Shown piece by piece: positions 17,330 through 26,841 of a DNA stretch of 64,000 nt. The DNA comes from Bacillota bacterium (GTDB lineage: Bacteria > Bacillota > Clostridia > Acetivibrionales > DSM-1351). Under the pieces are notes generated by a model, which made no database searches, had not been told where the DNA came from, and saw nothing but the letters and a program-made list of their open reading frames with translations. Each line of letters opens with the position of its first letter. Position 1 is the first letter of the stretch. The DNA lies in contig JAEWST010000127.1 in the NCBI GenBank assembly GCA_023398105.1, forward strand, positions 1 to 64,000, read 5' to 3'. Both the position numbers and the translations under genes were made by a program.

Positions 17330-18550
17330 ATGGTTAATGTAATCGGACTAGGCTACATTGGGCTACCTACAGCATTAATGTTAGCGACGCATGGTGTTGA
17401 GGTTGTTGGAACTGACTATAATGAAGAACTTGTCGCTCAGCTGAATGCAGGAGAAATAACTTTTGAAGAAGAAGGCCTTTATGACTTATTTGTTGAAGCT
17501 GCTTCAAAAGGAATAAAATTTTCTACGAAATATATATCTTCATATGTATATATTGTTGCAGTTCCTACACCTTACGATAAAATTAGTAAGAAAATAGATG
17601 CTTGCTATGTTGTACAAGCAGTTAAAAAAGTTATGGAAGTTTGCCCGAAAGGTGCAACTGTAATTATTGAATCTACTGTTTCACCAGGAACATTTGACAA
17701 ATTTGTACGCCCAATCGTAGAGGCTAATGGCTTTGTAATAGGTGAAGATATTTATCTTGTTCATGCACCTGAGCGTATTATCCCAGGGAATATGGTATAT
17801 GAACTGAAACATAATTCTAGAACTATAGGCACTGACAATAAATTAATCGGAGAAAAGGTTAAAGAACTGTATTCTTCTTTCTGCGAGGGCGAAATTGTTG
17901 TAACAGATATTCGAACTGCTGAAATGACAAAAGTTGTTGAGAATACCTTCCGTGATATTAACATCGCATATGCAAATGAGCTTGCTAAAATATGCCATAG
18001 TGATAATATGGATGTTTATGAAATAATACGTATTGCAAATAAGCATCCGCGTGTTAATATTCTTTCTCCTGGTCCTGGTGTTGGCGGGCACTGTATTTCG
18101 GTAGATCCATGGTTTTTAGTAGGTGATTATCCTGGATTAGCTAATATTATTCTTGCGGCAAGAAAAATAAATGATTCCATGCCTGAATATGTACTTGAGA
18201 GGATTCATGATATCATGAAGGAGAAGGGCATAAAGGATGTTTCTCGTGTAGGGCTATATGGACTTACCTATAAAGAAAATGTTGACGATGTGCGTGAAAG
18301 TCCTACACTACAGATGCTTGGATGCATGGAGAGACATCTTGCCGGTGGGGTCAAAGTTTATGATCCGTGGGTTAAGAAGGATATTGTTGAAAATCAGTAT
18401 CATGATTTTGATGAATTTTTGAATAATGTGGATATAGTAGTCATTTTGGTTGGCCATAGTGAAATCAAAGAAAATATGGACAAGCTCAAGGGAAAGATTA
18501 TTCTAGATACAAGAAATATTTGTGAGATTGAGGGGAGATACAGACTTTAA
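17330..18550 (+). CDS. wecC: UDP-N-acetyl-D-mannosaminuronate dehydrogenase-like (WecC family)
   Basis: 406 residues, the size of UDP-glucose/UDP-ManNAc 6-dehydrogenases, which oxidise the C6 alcohol to a carboxylate with two NAD+. The N-terminal NAD site is 'VIGLGYIGLPTALMLA'. 'STVSPGTFDK' lies near 120. 'HAPERIIPGNMVYEL' is typical of the WecC branch. 'GPGVGGHCISVDPWFLV' contains the catalytic Cys. 'YGLTYKENVDDVRESP' begins the C-terminal domain. No UDP-GlcNAc 2-epimerase (WecB) is visible in this window, so the substrate may be UDP-ManNAc made elsewhere or another HexNAc. The stop overlaps the start of the acetyltransferase gene (TAATG). Confidence 0.82.
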   Translation: MVNVIGLGYIGLPTALMLATHGVEVVGTDYNEELVAQLNAGEITFEEEGLYDLFVEAASKGIKFSTKYISSYVYIVAVPTPYDKISKKIDACYVVQAVKKVMEVCPKGATVIIESTVSPGTFDKFVRPIVEANGFVIGEDIYLVHAPERIIPGNMVYELKHNSRTIGTDNKLIGEKVKELYSSFCEGEIVVTDIRTAEMTKVVENTFRDINIAYANELAKICHSDNMDVYEIIRIANKHPRVNILSPGPGVGGHCISVDPWFLVGDYPGLANIILAARKINDSMPEYVLERIHDIMKEKGIKDVSRVGLYGLTYKENVDDVRESPTLQMLGCMERHLAGGVKVYDPWVKKDIVENQYHDFDEFLNNVDIVVILVGHSEIKENMDKLKGKIILDTRNICEIEGRYRL

Positions 18551-19005
18551 TGAATGCTATAGGTCTATATAAGGTAGGGCATTGGTGCTATAAAAAAAGA
18601 ATTCCAGTTATCCCTCAAATTACAAAGGGACTAATATTTTTGCTGTTTAATTCAGTAGTACCATATTCAGCTGAAATTGGCGATGGAAGCCGATTTGCTT
18701 ATGGCTGCATTGGTGTTGTTGTACATAGCAGAGCTATTATCGGAGAGCACGTTATGATTGGACAAGGTGTTACGATTGGAAGAGCACTTGACCCTGATGA
18801 CATTCCTACAATTGGGAGCAATGTATATATTTCTGCGGGCTCCAGGATTATTGGAAAAATTAAGGTGGGTAACAATGTAATTATCGGGGCAAATTCTGTT
18901 GTAAACAAGGATGTTCCAGATAATTGTATTGTGGCAGGAGTACCAGCAAAAGTTATTAGAAATATTGACACAGATATTTGGTCTTTGTTGAAGAATATAT
19001 TTTAG
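18550..19005 (+). CDS. hexapeptide-repeat (serine acetyltransferase-like) acetyltransferase
   Basis: 151 residues. From about residue 35 the sequence shows left-handed beta-helix hexapeptides: 'AEIGDGSRFAYGCIGVVVHS', 'IIGEHVMIGQGVTIGRA', 'PTIGSNVYISAGSRIIGKI', 'NNVIIGANSVVNKDVPDN', ending 'VAGVPAKVIRNI'. The CysE-like subgroup found in capsule loci O-acetylates sugars in the growing glycan. It lies between the dehydrogenase and a glycosyltransferase in one operon. Because the PglD-like gene is broken, it might instead supply N-acetylation, but nothing in the sequence decides this. Confidence 0.8.
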   Translation: MNAIGLYKVGHWCYKKRIPVIPQITKGLIFLLFNSVVPYSAEIGDGSRFAYGCIGVVVHSRAIIGEHVMIGQGVTIGRALDPDDIPTIGSNVYISAGSRIIGKIKVGNNVIIGANSVVNKDVPDNCIVAGVPAKVIRNIDTDIWSLLKNIF

Positions 19006-19016
19006 GAGTGATAAGA

Positions 19017-20147
19017 TTGAAAACCGTTGTGTTTTTATTATCACATGTCCCAAACCCTCGTATGAATAAGAGAATTGATGTTGCGAAAGCAACTGGGACT
19101 ACTGCATTAATATGCGTGAGAAGGAAATCAGCAAACATATGGGAGCCGTATCATTTAGATATTGAAAATACAATATTTGATATGGATATGCCCGACTCAA
19201 GCAATATATTGTATAGAATCAAATACTCAATACTATATGCTGTTAAAGCAATAAAGAAGTTGCGTACAAACCGTCCTTCATGTATTTATACTGAGGGTTT
19301 GGACTCGTTGCTAATTTCAGTGTTATATGCAGTTTTTAACGGCACTAAAATTATATATGAGGTTGCAGATTTACGTAAAGTATTTATTGAAGAAGCAACA
19401 ACATCTATCCAGTCTTTTAAAAATAATGTTGTTAAATTTATTGAAAAGGTGCTATTAAAAAAAGTGCAACTTGTTGTATTAACCTCGGACATGTTTTATG
19501 AGAAACATTATAAAAAATTAATTTCTAGAGATAGAATATTATTTATTCCCAATATGCCAGATTTATCTGCATTTAAGGCTTATCTTCACAAAGAGACTGG
19601 AAAATTTACAGTTGGCTTCATTGGAGGAATCAGATATTTAAAACAAATGAAGATGCTTGTTGACGTAGCAGAATCACAAGACCTTAGTATATTATTTGCA
19701 GGAGCAGGCGGAACACAGGATGAATATATAGAGATAAAGAATTACTGTAGTGAAAAGTACTTTGTTGATTTTTCTGGTAAATATAATTATAATAACGATA
19801 TTGCACAATTATATGGTAGCGTGGATTGTGTGTATGCGGTATATGATGCTGATAATTCAAACGTAAGAATTGCTCTGCCAAATAAACTATATGAAGCCAT
19901 CTACTGTGAGCTCCCAATTATTGTTGCAAAGGGGACATACCTTGCTGAGCTTGTCGAGAAATGGGGAGTAGGAGTTGCTGTTAGTCACACTGATGTAAGT
20001 GAATTAGAAAAAGCATTACATAGATTATCAACAGACAAAGAATATTATGAGTCTATTGTTGAAAACTGTAGATTGCACAAAGCAGATATAGACATTGAGA
20101 TATATAATCAAAAGCTATTAAAGCAAATGATTGAATTGGCACACTGA
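19017..20147 (+). CDS. glycosyltransferase (GT4-like)
   Basis: About 376 residues from TTG at 19017, preceded by AGGAGTG; an upstream ATG at 18978 lies inside the previous gene. The N-terminal half has 'VVFLLSHVPNPRMNKRIDVA' and a 'EVADLRKVF' acceptor-side region. The donor half has 'FTVGFIGGIRYLKQMKMLVD', 'ILFAGAGGTQDEY', 'VDFSGKYNYNNDIAQLYGSV' and 'LPNKLYEAIYCELPIIV', the E-x7-E-like nucleotide-sugar region. It is predicted cytosolic and to build the repeat unit. It is not close enough to a characterised enzyme for donor or acceptor to be named. Confidence 0.75.
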   Translation: MKTVVFLLSHVPNPRMNKRIDVAKATGTTALICVRRKSANIWEPYHLDIENTIFDMDMPDSSNILYRIKYSILYAVKAIKKLRTNRPSCIYTEGLDSLLISVLYAVFNGTKIIYEVADLRKVFIEEATTSIQSFKNNVVKFIEKVLLKKVQLVVLTSDMFYEKHYKKLISRDRILFIPNMPDLSAFKAYLHKETGKFTVGFIGGIRYLKQMKMLVDVAESQDLSILFAGAGGTQDEYIEIKNYCSEKYFVDFSGKYNYNNDIAQLYGSVDCVYAVYDADNSNVRIALPNKLYEAIYCELPIIVAKGTYLAELVEKWGVGVAVSHTDVSELEKALHRLSTDKEYYESIVENCRLHKADIDIEIYNQKLLKQMIELAH

Positions 20148-20166
20148 AGGGATATACGGCTAAGGT

Positions 20167-20406
20167 ATGGATAATATTAGTAATAGTGTAAAACCAACAA
20201 AAAAAATAAATATTATATTGATTTTAGGGGTATTGGTTTTAAGAATTTCTCTTGATTATGCGTATAAGAATATGATATACGTGTTATACCAAAATTATAA
20301 ATTTGGAGAGGATGGGTGCTTTGAAGTCTGTGTAGGGGGTGTTGTTTTTGCAATTGCTTGGCGGATTTCTAACGCTGGCACTAATGATGGCTATTTTGTT
20401 TTATGA
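20167..20406 (+). pseudogene. 5' fragment of the frameshifted Wzy-like polymerase gene
   Basis: The fragment reads MDNISNSVKPTKKINIILIL and on through a first membrane helix (about 15-37). It then loses hydrophobic character after the run of five G at 20335-20339. Removing one G joins it in frame to the following gene: VGV-LFLQLLGGFLTLALMM, a continuous second TM helix. The natural reading is therefore one polymerase of about 490 residues split by a +1 G. Confidence 0.65.
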
Positions 20407-21643
20407 ATTCATAAGACGATCAACGTCAATGTATTTATGGGTCAGTATAATTGCATTCTTTGGAATATCACATCTTGGTGCATGCTTAAGTTTATCGTAC
20501 GAAAACCGCATTCTCAATGAAGTGACGGCGTTTTCTGTTTTGTTTTGTGTTTTTTATATACTTGTTCGTTATATTTGTTGTAGGGTTAAGGGCTTTCACA
20601 TTAATAACTCAGTTAATGAGTTTTCTAATGGTTTTTCTAAGCAAGATGAGCGTATCAGCAAATTGTTTTTCTTTATGCTTATTTTTAGCTCGCTAATGTA
20701 TTTTTTCATTTTGTTGTCAAATGCGGGGGGCATTAGTTCTATTTCGAAAAGTGCTGTTTACGAGAATAGAAGCGGTTCCAATTTAGTATTGATAGTTAGC
20801 TATTTATGGACTGCCAGCTCGCCTGTTATGTTTTTGTATATGATAAAGCATAAAATGAAATATAGCATTGTTTGTGCTGTATGCATCCTTATAGTAAGCG
20901 TAATTACATTTACCAGGTCTTATCTTGTAGTACTCTTTATAGTTATTACTTTATATTATTTATTTAGTGGAAAAGTTCGTTTCAGGAAAATACTGATATT
21001 AGGTTGCATATTGTGCATTGGATTATATTCTATGTATCTTTTAAGAGGATTCCGATATTTTTATAGTTTTTCAGATTTAGGTACCATCTCATTTCTGGAT
21101 ATACACAATAAATCTATGTGGCTGTTAAATCAGAAGAGTGGAGATATATATCTTAGTGATTATTTTTACAAGCTAGTAAATATTCAAAATAATTACCCGG
21201 GGTTAGGAACTGGGGCTGGTTATCTTCGATTACTGCTACTACCAATTCCATCATCTTTAAGTATGGGACTTAAACCACAGGATATTTGTGTAACTTTGGG
21301 TGAATTATTTGGTGATGGAATAGTATCAGCTGTAAATTTTACAGTTACACCGACACTATTTGGGGATTGCTATGCAAATTTCGGATTTTATGGATTTATC
21401 ATGGGTGGAGTATGGGCGATAATTGTAAGTATTCTAGATCGTGTGGGACATCGAAGAAGCGTTGCAATAAAGGGACTCAGTATGGTCTTAATAAGCAGTG
21501 CGTATATTAATATTGGACGTGGAACTGTCTATAATGCAATGGCGAGTATTTTTTATTCGTTGATTCTCTATGGAATTGCAATAATACTTGCAAAGTCGAA
21601 ACTAAAAATACGTTTCAAACTTTATACAAAGCGGGGGAGATGA
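20339..21643 (+). CDS. Wzy-like repeat-unit polymerase, 3' part of a frameshifted gene
   Basis: 434 residues in the open frame, with about ten hydrophobic helices and a large extracytoplasmic loop around residues 260-340 that contains 'NNYPGLGTGAGYLRLLLLPI' and 'VTPTLFGDCYANFGFYGFI'. This is the topology of oligosaccharide repeat-unit polymerases (O-antigen polymerase, EpsG/Wzy group). It is positioned with Wzx (21666) and Wzz (23239), as expected for Wzy-dependent export. In its own frame the start would be a GTG within the G-run, with no clear ribosome site. The preceding ORF supplies the missing N-terminal helix, so the native gene likely starts at 20167. Confidence 0.7.
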   Translation: MLFLQLLGGFLTLALMMAILFYEFIRRSTSMYLWVSIIAFFGISHLGACLSLSYENRILNEVTAFSVLFCVFYILVRYICCRVKGFHINNSVNEFSNGFSKQDERISKLFFFMLIFSSLMYFFILLSNAGGISSISKSAVYENRSGSNLVLIVSYLWTASSPVMFLYMIKHKMKYSIVCAVCILIVSVITFTRSYLVVLFIVITLYYLFSGKVRFRKILILGCILCIGLYSMYLLRGFRYFYSFSDLGTISFLDIHNKSMWLLNQKSGDIYLSDYFYKLVNIQNNYPGLGTGAGYLRLLLLPIPSSLSMGLKPQDICVTLGELFGDGIVSAVNFTVTPTLFGDCYANFGFYGFIMGGVWAIIVSILDRVGHRRSVAIKGLSMVLISSAYINIGRGTVYNAMASIFYSLILYGIAIILAKSKLKIRFKLYTKRGR

Positions 21644-21665
21644 AACTACTATAAGGATCCAAGAT

Positions 21666-22892
21666 ATGAAAAGAAAAATTATGATGCAGAGTAAAAAGAG
21701 TATCAAAGAATATGCTGGCTTTGGAACAAATGTTATATTAAATATGTTTAGTAGTGCACTTCCAATAGCAATACTCCAACTATTTGTTTTGCCGACTATT
21801 GCAGCAAAGACTGGTAGTGTTGCATATGGACAAATCATAGCTATGATAGGTCTCATAACATTGGGATCAGAACCATTTGGTTCTGCTTTGAATAATACAA
21901 GATTGCTGATGGAAAATAAATATAATGAAAGATGGATTAAGGGAGACTTCAATTATTTAATCCTGTTTGCCGTACCTCTGAGTATAATTTTTGTTGTATT
22001 TGCTTGTGCATTTTATGTGGGAGAGACTGAATTTTTAATAATTGTCTCTGTAGCTATTATTGCAACAACTGTATTGGTGCAAAAGTATTACATGGTATAT
22101 TTCCGTATTTGCTTAGATTATAGGAGAGTATTAGTTAATAGCATAGTGCTATGTTCTGGATACCTATTAGGATTGTATTTGTTTTTAAAAGGTGGAAGTT
22201 ATCTATTAGTCTATTTGCTCGGTGGCATTCTAAGCTTACTGAATACATTATTGAGAAATCCACTTTTAAAAGAACCTGCAAAGAAAACAAAATTATTTAG
22301 TGAGACTGCAAGAGGGAGTGGAACTCTCCTATTTGTAGAGTTTTCAAATTCATTTATTAAGTATGCCGACAGATTGTTACTTTATCCATTTCTAGGAGGC
22401 ACCGCTGTTTCTATTTACTATAGTGCTACTGTTATTTCAAAATTAATTTCTATGGCAGTAGCACCTATTAGTACGGTTATTCTGTCATACTTTTCAAGAA
22501 TGATAACGATGACAAAAGGAATGTTTTATAGAATGCTTGTTTTTACGACAGTGGTGGGTGTGATAGGCTATTTTGTTTGTGTAGTTATTTCACGCCCAAT
22601 TTTACAATTATTGTATCCAGACTGGTTTTCAGAATCAGTTGCTTTAGTTGCTGTAACAACGGCTACTGCGGTGGTGGATGCAATCGGTTCGGTAATTAGA
22701 CCAGCAGTACTAAAGTTTCGAAATATTAAGTGGCAATTTCTGTTGGGAGGTTCAAACTTAGTATTGTATACTTCGTTAGCTTATGTATTCTATCTTATTG
22801 GTGGAATACGAGGTTTTTGTTTTGGACTATTAATAAACTCAATAATACAATTAACAATGAGAATTATAATATTTCTAAGACAGCCAAGATAG
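21666..22892 (+). CDS. polysaccharide flippase (Wzx, MATE/PST-like)
   Basis: 408 residues, polytopic with about 12 predicted membrane helices. The opening 'YAGFGTNVILNMFSSALPIA' and 'FVLPTIAAKTGSVAYGQIIA' match the polysaccharide-synthesis transporter family. 'FVEFSNSFIKYADRLLLYPF' near 220 is the usual start of the second half. It would flip the undecaprenyl-linked repeat unit to the outside for the adjacent polymerase. ATG follows a weak GGATCCAAG context. It is the last intact gene before a 350-bp stretch without a gene. Confidence 0.8.
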   Translation: MKRKIMMQSKKSIKEYAGFGTNVILNMFSSALPIAILQLFVLPTIAAKTGSVAYGQIIAMIGLITLGSEPFGSALNNTRLLMENKYNERWIKGDFNYLILFAVPLSIIFVVFACAFYVGETEFLIIVSVAIIATTVLVQKYYMVYFRICLDYRRVLVNSIVLCSGYLLGLYLFLKGGSYLLVYLLGGILSLLNTLLRNPLLKEPAKKTKLFSETARGSGTLLFVEFSNSFIKYADRLLLYPFLGGTAVSIYYSATVISKLISMAVAPISTVILSYFSRMITMTKGMFYRMLVFTTVVGVIGYFVCVVISRPILQLLYPDWFSESVALVAVTTATAVVDAIGSVIRPAVLKFRNIKWQFLLGGSNLVLYTSLAYVFYLIGGIRGFCFGLLINSIIQLTMRIIIFLRQPR

Positions 22893-23238
22893 AAATAGAA
22901 CTGATTATTTGATAGTTGCTAAGATGATGAAAGCGATAGGGTATATGCACCAAACTTGTTTAGAAGAGACTAATTATTTTTGAAGATTATTAAAACAAAT
23001 GGAGGTGAGATGTGATAGAGAACTATTAAAACTACCAAACAGATCATCATAATCATGAGATTATTAGAGCATTGGTAGCATTTTACTGAAGAGGTTGGCA
23101 AATATTAAGGTGATATGTAACTTAAACTACATAGGTTTATTGATGACAATACTCTTATGGATTAAAGTAAACCAATTAACGCTCAATGTGTATTTACATT
23201 ACAAGACTTGAGTGAGTGAAGGGAATGGATATATTAAT
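22893..23238 (+). other. gene-free stretch, possible decayed coding sequence
   Basis: It contains a good ribosome site (TGGAGGTGAG) directly followed by ATGTGA, a start codon and immediate stop. Short open stretches such as MMKAIGYMHQTCLEETNYF then end in stops. This looks like debris of a lost EPS gene, but no family can be recognised. Confidence 0.35.
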
Positions 23239-24255
23239 ATGAATGAAAATCAAAATAGTATACAAAATTATGAGTATGAAATTGATCTAAGAGAACTCTT
23301 TCTTGTTCTATGGAAAAAGAAAATTATGATAATAAGTTTTTCTCTTGTGGGTGCTATTTTAGCAGGCTTGCTTAGTATATTTTTAATTACTCCTGTTTAT
23401 AATACCGATTTAAAGATAGATGTTAACATACCCGAGACATACATTACAAAATATGGTGAATATAAATTACCTGTTTCAACTAATGCTCAGTACATGAATT
23501 TAATTAAAAGTAACGATGTTATTTTAAACACTATGAAGGAAATGGGTTATAAGCGCGGAATAGATATGTCTATTTCAGGTTTAAAGGAAAAGATATCTAT
23601 GGTAAATATAGATACTAAAAGTGCTTCACAAAATGTCTTTGATGTAAAAGTATCTGAAAAAAGTCCTGAAGAATCTTTAAAATTTGCTAAAACACTATAT
23701 AGTAACTATTTAGAATATGTAGATATGTTAACTAGAGACAAGGCAGTAAACTATTACTATGATAGCTTTAGTGCTAATTTGAAAGGACAACAGACTTTAT
23801 TAGAAAGCACCAAGCAAATTTTACAAAAGAATGAGGAAGTGCTTGCAAAGACTCCCGAAACAATTAATCAAAGCAGCTTGACTAAAACTAGTAACAATAT
23901 TGTCATTGAAAATATTATTAATCCTGCATATACAAAACTACAAGAGAGTATAGTTGAAAACAAACTGCTGATGATTACAACAGAAGATAGAATAAGAGTT
24001 TTAGAACAAAATCTAGAAGAGCTTAATAAAGAAAAAAAGGTTATTGCTCAATATTATGAAACAGGAAACGCTGAGGGACAGAGTGATATAATAAATATTG
24101 CTAAAACAAATATTTACTTGTTGTCAACTCCTGTTGCTCCAATTAACAAAACTAGTCCCAATAACGCACTAAATATTATTATTGGCTTGATTTTCGGTGG
24201 TATGCTAGCTGTTGGTATAGTTATGATTAATGAGTATTTGGTTAAAAAAGAATAA
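23239..24255 (+). CDS. Wzz-type chain-length / export protein
   Basis: 338 residues from ATG 23239, taken because GAAGGGA lies upstream; an in-frame GTG at 23212 adds nine residues. The N-terminal Wzz domain is 'EIDLRELFLVLWKKKIMIIS' with TM1 at about 22-45. A long extracytoplasmic coiled-coil part follows. Near the C-terminus are 'APINKTSPNNALNIIIGLIF' and TM2 (about 305-328) with the Pro-rich motif seen in polysaccharide co-polymerases. There is no attached or adjacent tyrosine autokinase domain. It would set polymer length together with Wzy. A strong terminator 90 bp downstream closes this transcription unit. Confidence 0.82.
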   Translation: MNENQNSIQNYEYEIDLRELFLVLWKKKIMIISFSLVGAILAGLLSIFLITPVYNTDLKIDVNIPETYITKYGEYKLPVSTNAQYMNLIKSNDVILNTMKEMGYKRGIDMSISGLKEKISMVNIDTKSASQNVFDVKVSEKSPEESLKFAKTLYSNYLEYVDMLTRDKAVNYYYDSFSANLKGQQTLLESTKQILQKNEEVLAKTPETINQSSLTKTSNNIVIENIINPAYTKLQESIVENKLLMITTEDRIRVLEQNLEELNKEKKVIAQYYETGNAEGQSDIINIAKTNIYLLSTPVAPINKTSPNNALNIIIGLIFGGMLAVGIVMINEYLVKKE

Positions 24256-24340
24256 TATGTTTCTTAATGAAAGAACATAGTCCTTATTTTAAGGTTAATA
24301 GAACAATTACTACGATATATAGTTGATAATTGGATACTTT

Positions 24341-24375
24341 AAAAGGTTTGAGTTTTATAACTCAAGCCTTTTTTT
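24341..24375 (+). terminator. terminator after the Wzz-like gene
   Basis: AAAAGGTTTGAGTT (24341-24354) pairs with AACTCAAGCCTTTT (24359-24372) and is followed by TTT. Confidence 0.85.
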
Positions 24376-24381
24376 GGAGGG

Positions 24382-24410
24382 TTCACTAAAGTCTGATTTG
24401 CTGATATAAT
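24382..24410 (+). promoter_or_regulatory. promoter of the PglF-like gene
   Basis: TTCACT (24382-24387), a 17-bp spacer and TATAAT (24405-24410), immediately after the preceding terminator. Confidence 0.6.
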
Positions 24411-24456
24411 AGTATAGGTTGATTAAAGTTTAAAATAAAGGAGGAAATAATTATAT

Positions 24457-26295
24457 ATGAAATACAAAATAACAGCTCTTTCTTTATTATTCTTTGATAT
24501 TCTTCTTATAAATGCATCTCTTTTATTGGCGTATTATTTGAGACTTGATGATATTTTTACTAATCCTAAGTATATTGACTTTGTGAATGCACTTCCGAAG
24601 CTTGTGTTAATAGTATCTATTGTTAAACTTGGTACATTTATTGCCTTTAAATTATATAATAGTCTTTGGAAGTATGCTGGTGTATATGAATTGTCAAGAA
24701 TTATTTTAGCTTCAATTGTAAGTAACAGCTTTATGATGGGCTATGTATTTCTTACAATAACACCCATACCAAGAAGTATATTTATAATTACTTTCTTTAT
24801 AGATTGTTTCTTTATTAGTGCCATTAGGTTTGGATATCGTTTGTTTAGACATTATTTTAGAGGAGATATCCTTCTTGTAAAGAGCACTAAAAGGGTAATG
24901 CTTATTGGTGCAGGAGATGCAGGTGCAGCCTTAATTAATGAGTATAACATGCATCCTGAGCTAAAGAGTACACCTGTTGCTATTATTGATGACAATCAAG
25001 GAAAGCTGAACAGAAAACTCAGTGGAGTTCCCATTTTGGGAACAAGAGAAGATATTGTAAGAGTTGCAGAAGATAAGATGATTGATGAAATTGTAATAAC
25101 CATGCCATCTGCATCACCAAAAACGATAAATGAGATATATACCATTTGTTCTAATACAAAATGTAAAGTAAAAATATTACCTTCACTTTCTCAGCTTATA
25201 GATGAAACGGTTTCTGTGCAAAAGATTCGTGATGTTGATATCGAGGACTTGCTAGGCAGAGATGCCATAAAGCTTGACAATAATGAGATAGGTGGTCTTA
25301 TTAAGAATAATGTTGTTTTGGTTACTGGTGGAGGTGGTTCTATTGGTTCTGAGCTATGCAGACAGATAGCAACATTTTCACCAAAGCGTTTAATTATATT
25401 AGATAACTATGAAAATAATGCGTATGATATTCAAAATGAATTGTTAACTAACTATCCCGACTTAACGCTCAATACAATTATTGCTAATGTTAGAGAAAAA
25501 GCCAGACTTGAAAATATTTTTAGAACTTACAGACCAGATATAATATTTCATGCGGCAGCACATAAGCATGTTCCTTTGATGGAAGCTAATCCTACCGAGG
25601 CTATAAAGAATAATGTTTTTGGAACTCTAAATGTTGTTGAGTGTGCTGATAAATACAATGCAAAGCGTTTTGTTATGATATCTACAGACAAGGCAGTAAA
25701 CCCTACAAATATCATGGGTGCTACTAAGAGAGTAGCTGAGATGATCATTCAGGCCTTTGCAAAACAAAGTAAAACAGAGTTTGTAGCTGTAAGATTTGGA
25801 AATGTATTGGGAAGTAATGGCAGTGTTATACCATTATTCAAAAGGCAAATAGAACAAGGTGGACCTGTTACAGTAACCCACCCAGAAATTATTAGGTATT
25901 TTATGACCATACCTGAGGCGGTACAGCTAGTTCTACAGGCTGGTGCAATGGCTGAGGGTGGAGAAATATTTGTGCTAGATATGGGTGAGCCTGTAAAGAT
26001 AAATGACTTGGCTAAAAACTTGATAAAGCTCTCTGGCTTTGAACCTGATATTGACATCAAGATTGAGTTTACTGGGTTAAGACCTGGAGAGAAGTTGTAC
26101 GAAGAGTTGTTGCTTGCAGAAGAAGGTGTACAGGCAACCAAGAATGACAAGATATATGTAGCACAGCCTTTGCATAGTGATATGGCTATCTTAATGCGTG
26201 AAATTGAATGCCTAAAGGAAGTTATGATAAAGAATACAGAAGATGTAATTGACTATATGAAGGTTATAGTGCCTAATTATAAACAGAGCTCTTAG
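24457..26295 (+). CDS. nucleotide-sugar 4,6-dehydratase, membrane-anchored (PglF/CapD-like)
   Basis: 612 residues. Four N-terminal TM helices lie at about 8-130. A CoA-binding-like Rossmann domain starts 'KRVMLIGAGDAGAALINEY' (about 145). The catalytic SDR domain starts 'NNVVLVTGGGGSIGSELCRQ' (about 285), with 'IIFHAAAHKHVPLMEANPTE' and 'MISTDKAVNPTNIMGATKR', where Met replaces the usual SDR Tyr as in the PglF/FlaA1-type dehydratases. It would convert UDP-GlcNAc to the 4-keto-6-deoxy sugar used by the aminotransferase at 12053. It has its own promoter and a GGAGG ribosome site, separate from the main EPS operon. Confidence 0.88.
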   Translation: MKYKITALSLLFFDILLINASLLLAYYLRLDDIFTNPKYIDFVNALPKLVLIVSIVKLGTFIAFKLYNSLWKYAGVYELSRIILASIVSNSFMMGYVFLTITPIPRSIFIITFFIDCFFISAIRFGYRLFRHYFRGDILLVKSTKRVMLIGAGDAGAALINEYNMHPELKSTPVAIIDDNQGKLNRKLSGVPILGTREDIVRVAEDKMIDEIVITMPSASPKTINEIYTICSNTKCKVKILPSLSQLIDETVSVQKIRDVDIEDLLGRDAIKLDNNEIGGLIKNNVVLVTGGGGSIGSELCRQIATFSPKRLIILDNYENNAYDIQNELLTNYPDLTLNTIIANVREKARLENIFRTYRPDIIFHAAAHKHVPLMEANPTEAIKNNVFGTLNVVECADKYNAKRFVMISTDKAVNPTNIMGATKRVAEMIIQAFAKQSKTEFVAVRFGNVLGSNGSVIPLFKRQIEQGGPVTVTHPEIIRYFMTIPEAVQLVLQAGAMAEGGEIFVLDMGEPVKINDLAKNLIKLSGFEPDIDIKIEFTGLRPGEKLYEELLLAEEGVQATKNDKIYVAQPLHSDMAILMREIECLKEVMIKNTEDVIDYMKVIVPNYKQSS

Positions 26296-26369
26296 CAATA
26301 TGATGCTATTACTAGGCAATTGTGTACAGTAGATACTATTTAGCAGATGGTTCATTTTATAATTATCAT

Positions 26370-26420
26370 ATCAACTTTTTTCAAGTTAAAAAACGTAGGG
26401 GTTAAACTTGCGTTATCATG
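26370..26420. repeat. R4-like intergenic repeat, diverged copy
   Basis: TCAACTTTTTTCAAGTTAAA then ACGTAGGGGTTAAACTTGCG resembles the R4 copies at 57289 and 60062. Confidence 0.4.
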
Positions 26421-26573
26421 TAAATAAATACCATGTTTTGAGGTAAGTTATATTATATAGTATAATTATTGTGGACTTTTGTTAAGCTAAAAATATGTGA
26501 CCAACTTTTTGGTTAAAAATTAATTGATAGCAGAGGTTGAATTAATAGCATGTATTAGTTGATGAATATATAA

Positions 26574-26650
26574 ACCATTACTGATTCGTGCAATTATTTT
26601 GGCAACAAACCTTTAATAATTTTGTAACTGATAGATTTTCAGTATGAGAA
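26574..26650. repeat. R3 intergenic repeat, copy
   Basis: The core GCAATTATTTTGGCAACAAA followed by CCTTTAATAATT is shared with 44125-44211 and, inverted, with 62275-62358. A small ACTGA/TCAGT hairpin replaces the CGCAC/GTGCG hairpin of the other copies. Apart from these repeats and the walR promoter, the 26296-26841 gap shows nothing recognisable. Confidence 0.65.
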
Positions 26651-26742
26651 GTAATTGAATTTTTAAAGATTTATTAATAAATTTGCAACACTTTATAAAA
26701 CTTAACGTCTAATATATATAATTTAATGTACAAAATATTAAT

Positions 26743-26771
26743 TTTCCATTTAAACAAATTAATGGTATAAT
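26743..26771 (+). promoter_or_regulatory. possible walR promoter
   Basis: TTTCCA (26743-26748), a 17-bp spacer and TATAAT (26766-26771), 70 bp before the walR start. The -35 hexamer is weak. Confidence 0.45.
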
Positions 26772-26841
26772 TCTTAGTGTATTATGAAAATATACCTATT
26801 ATTATGTTTTTGGTATAAAATTTATTGTTAGGGGTGCTATA

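Noticed and set aside
18667..19138. Several minus-strand frames of 60 to 141 codons over the acetyltransferase gene
   Set aside because: The plus-strand protein has clear hexapeptide repeats and overlapping operon junctions; the minus frames have no motifs.
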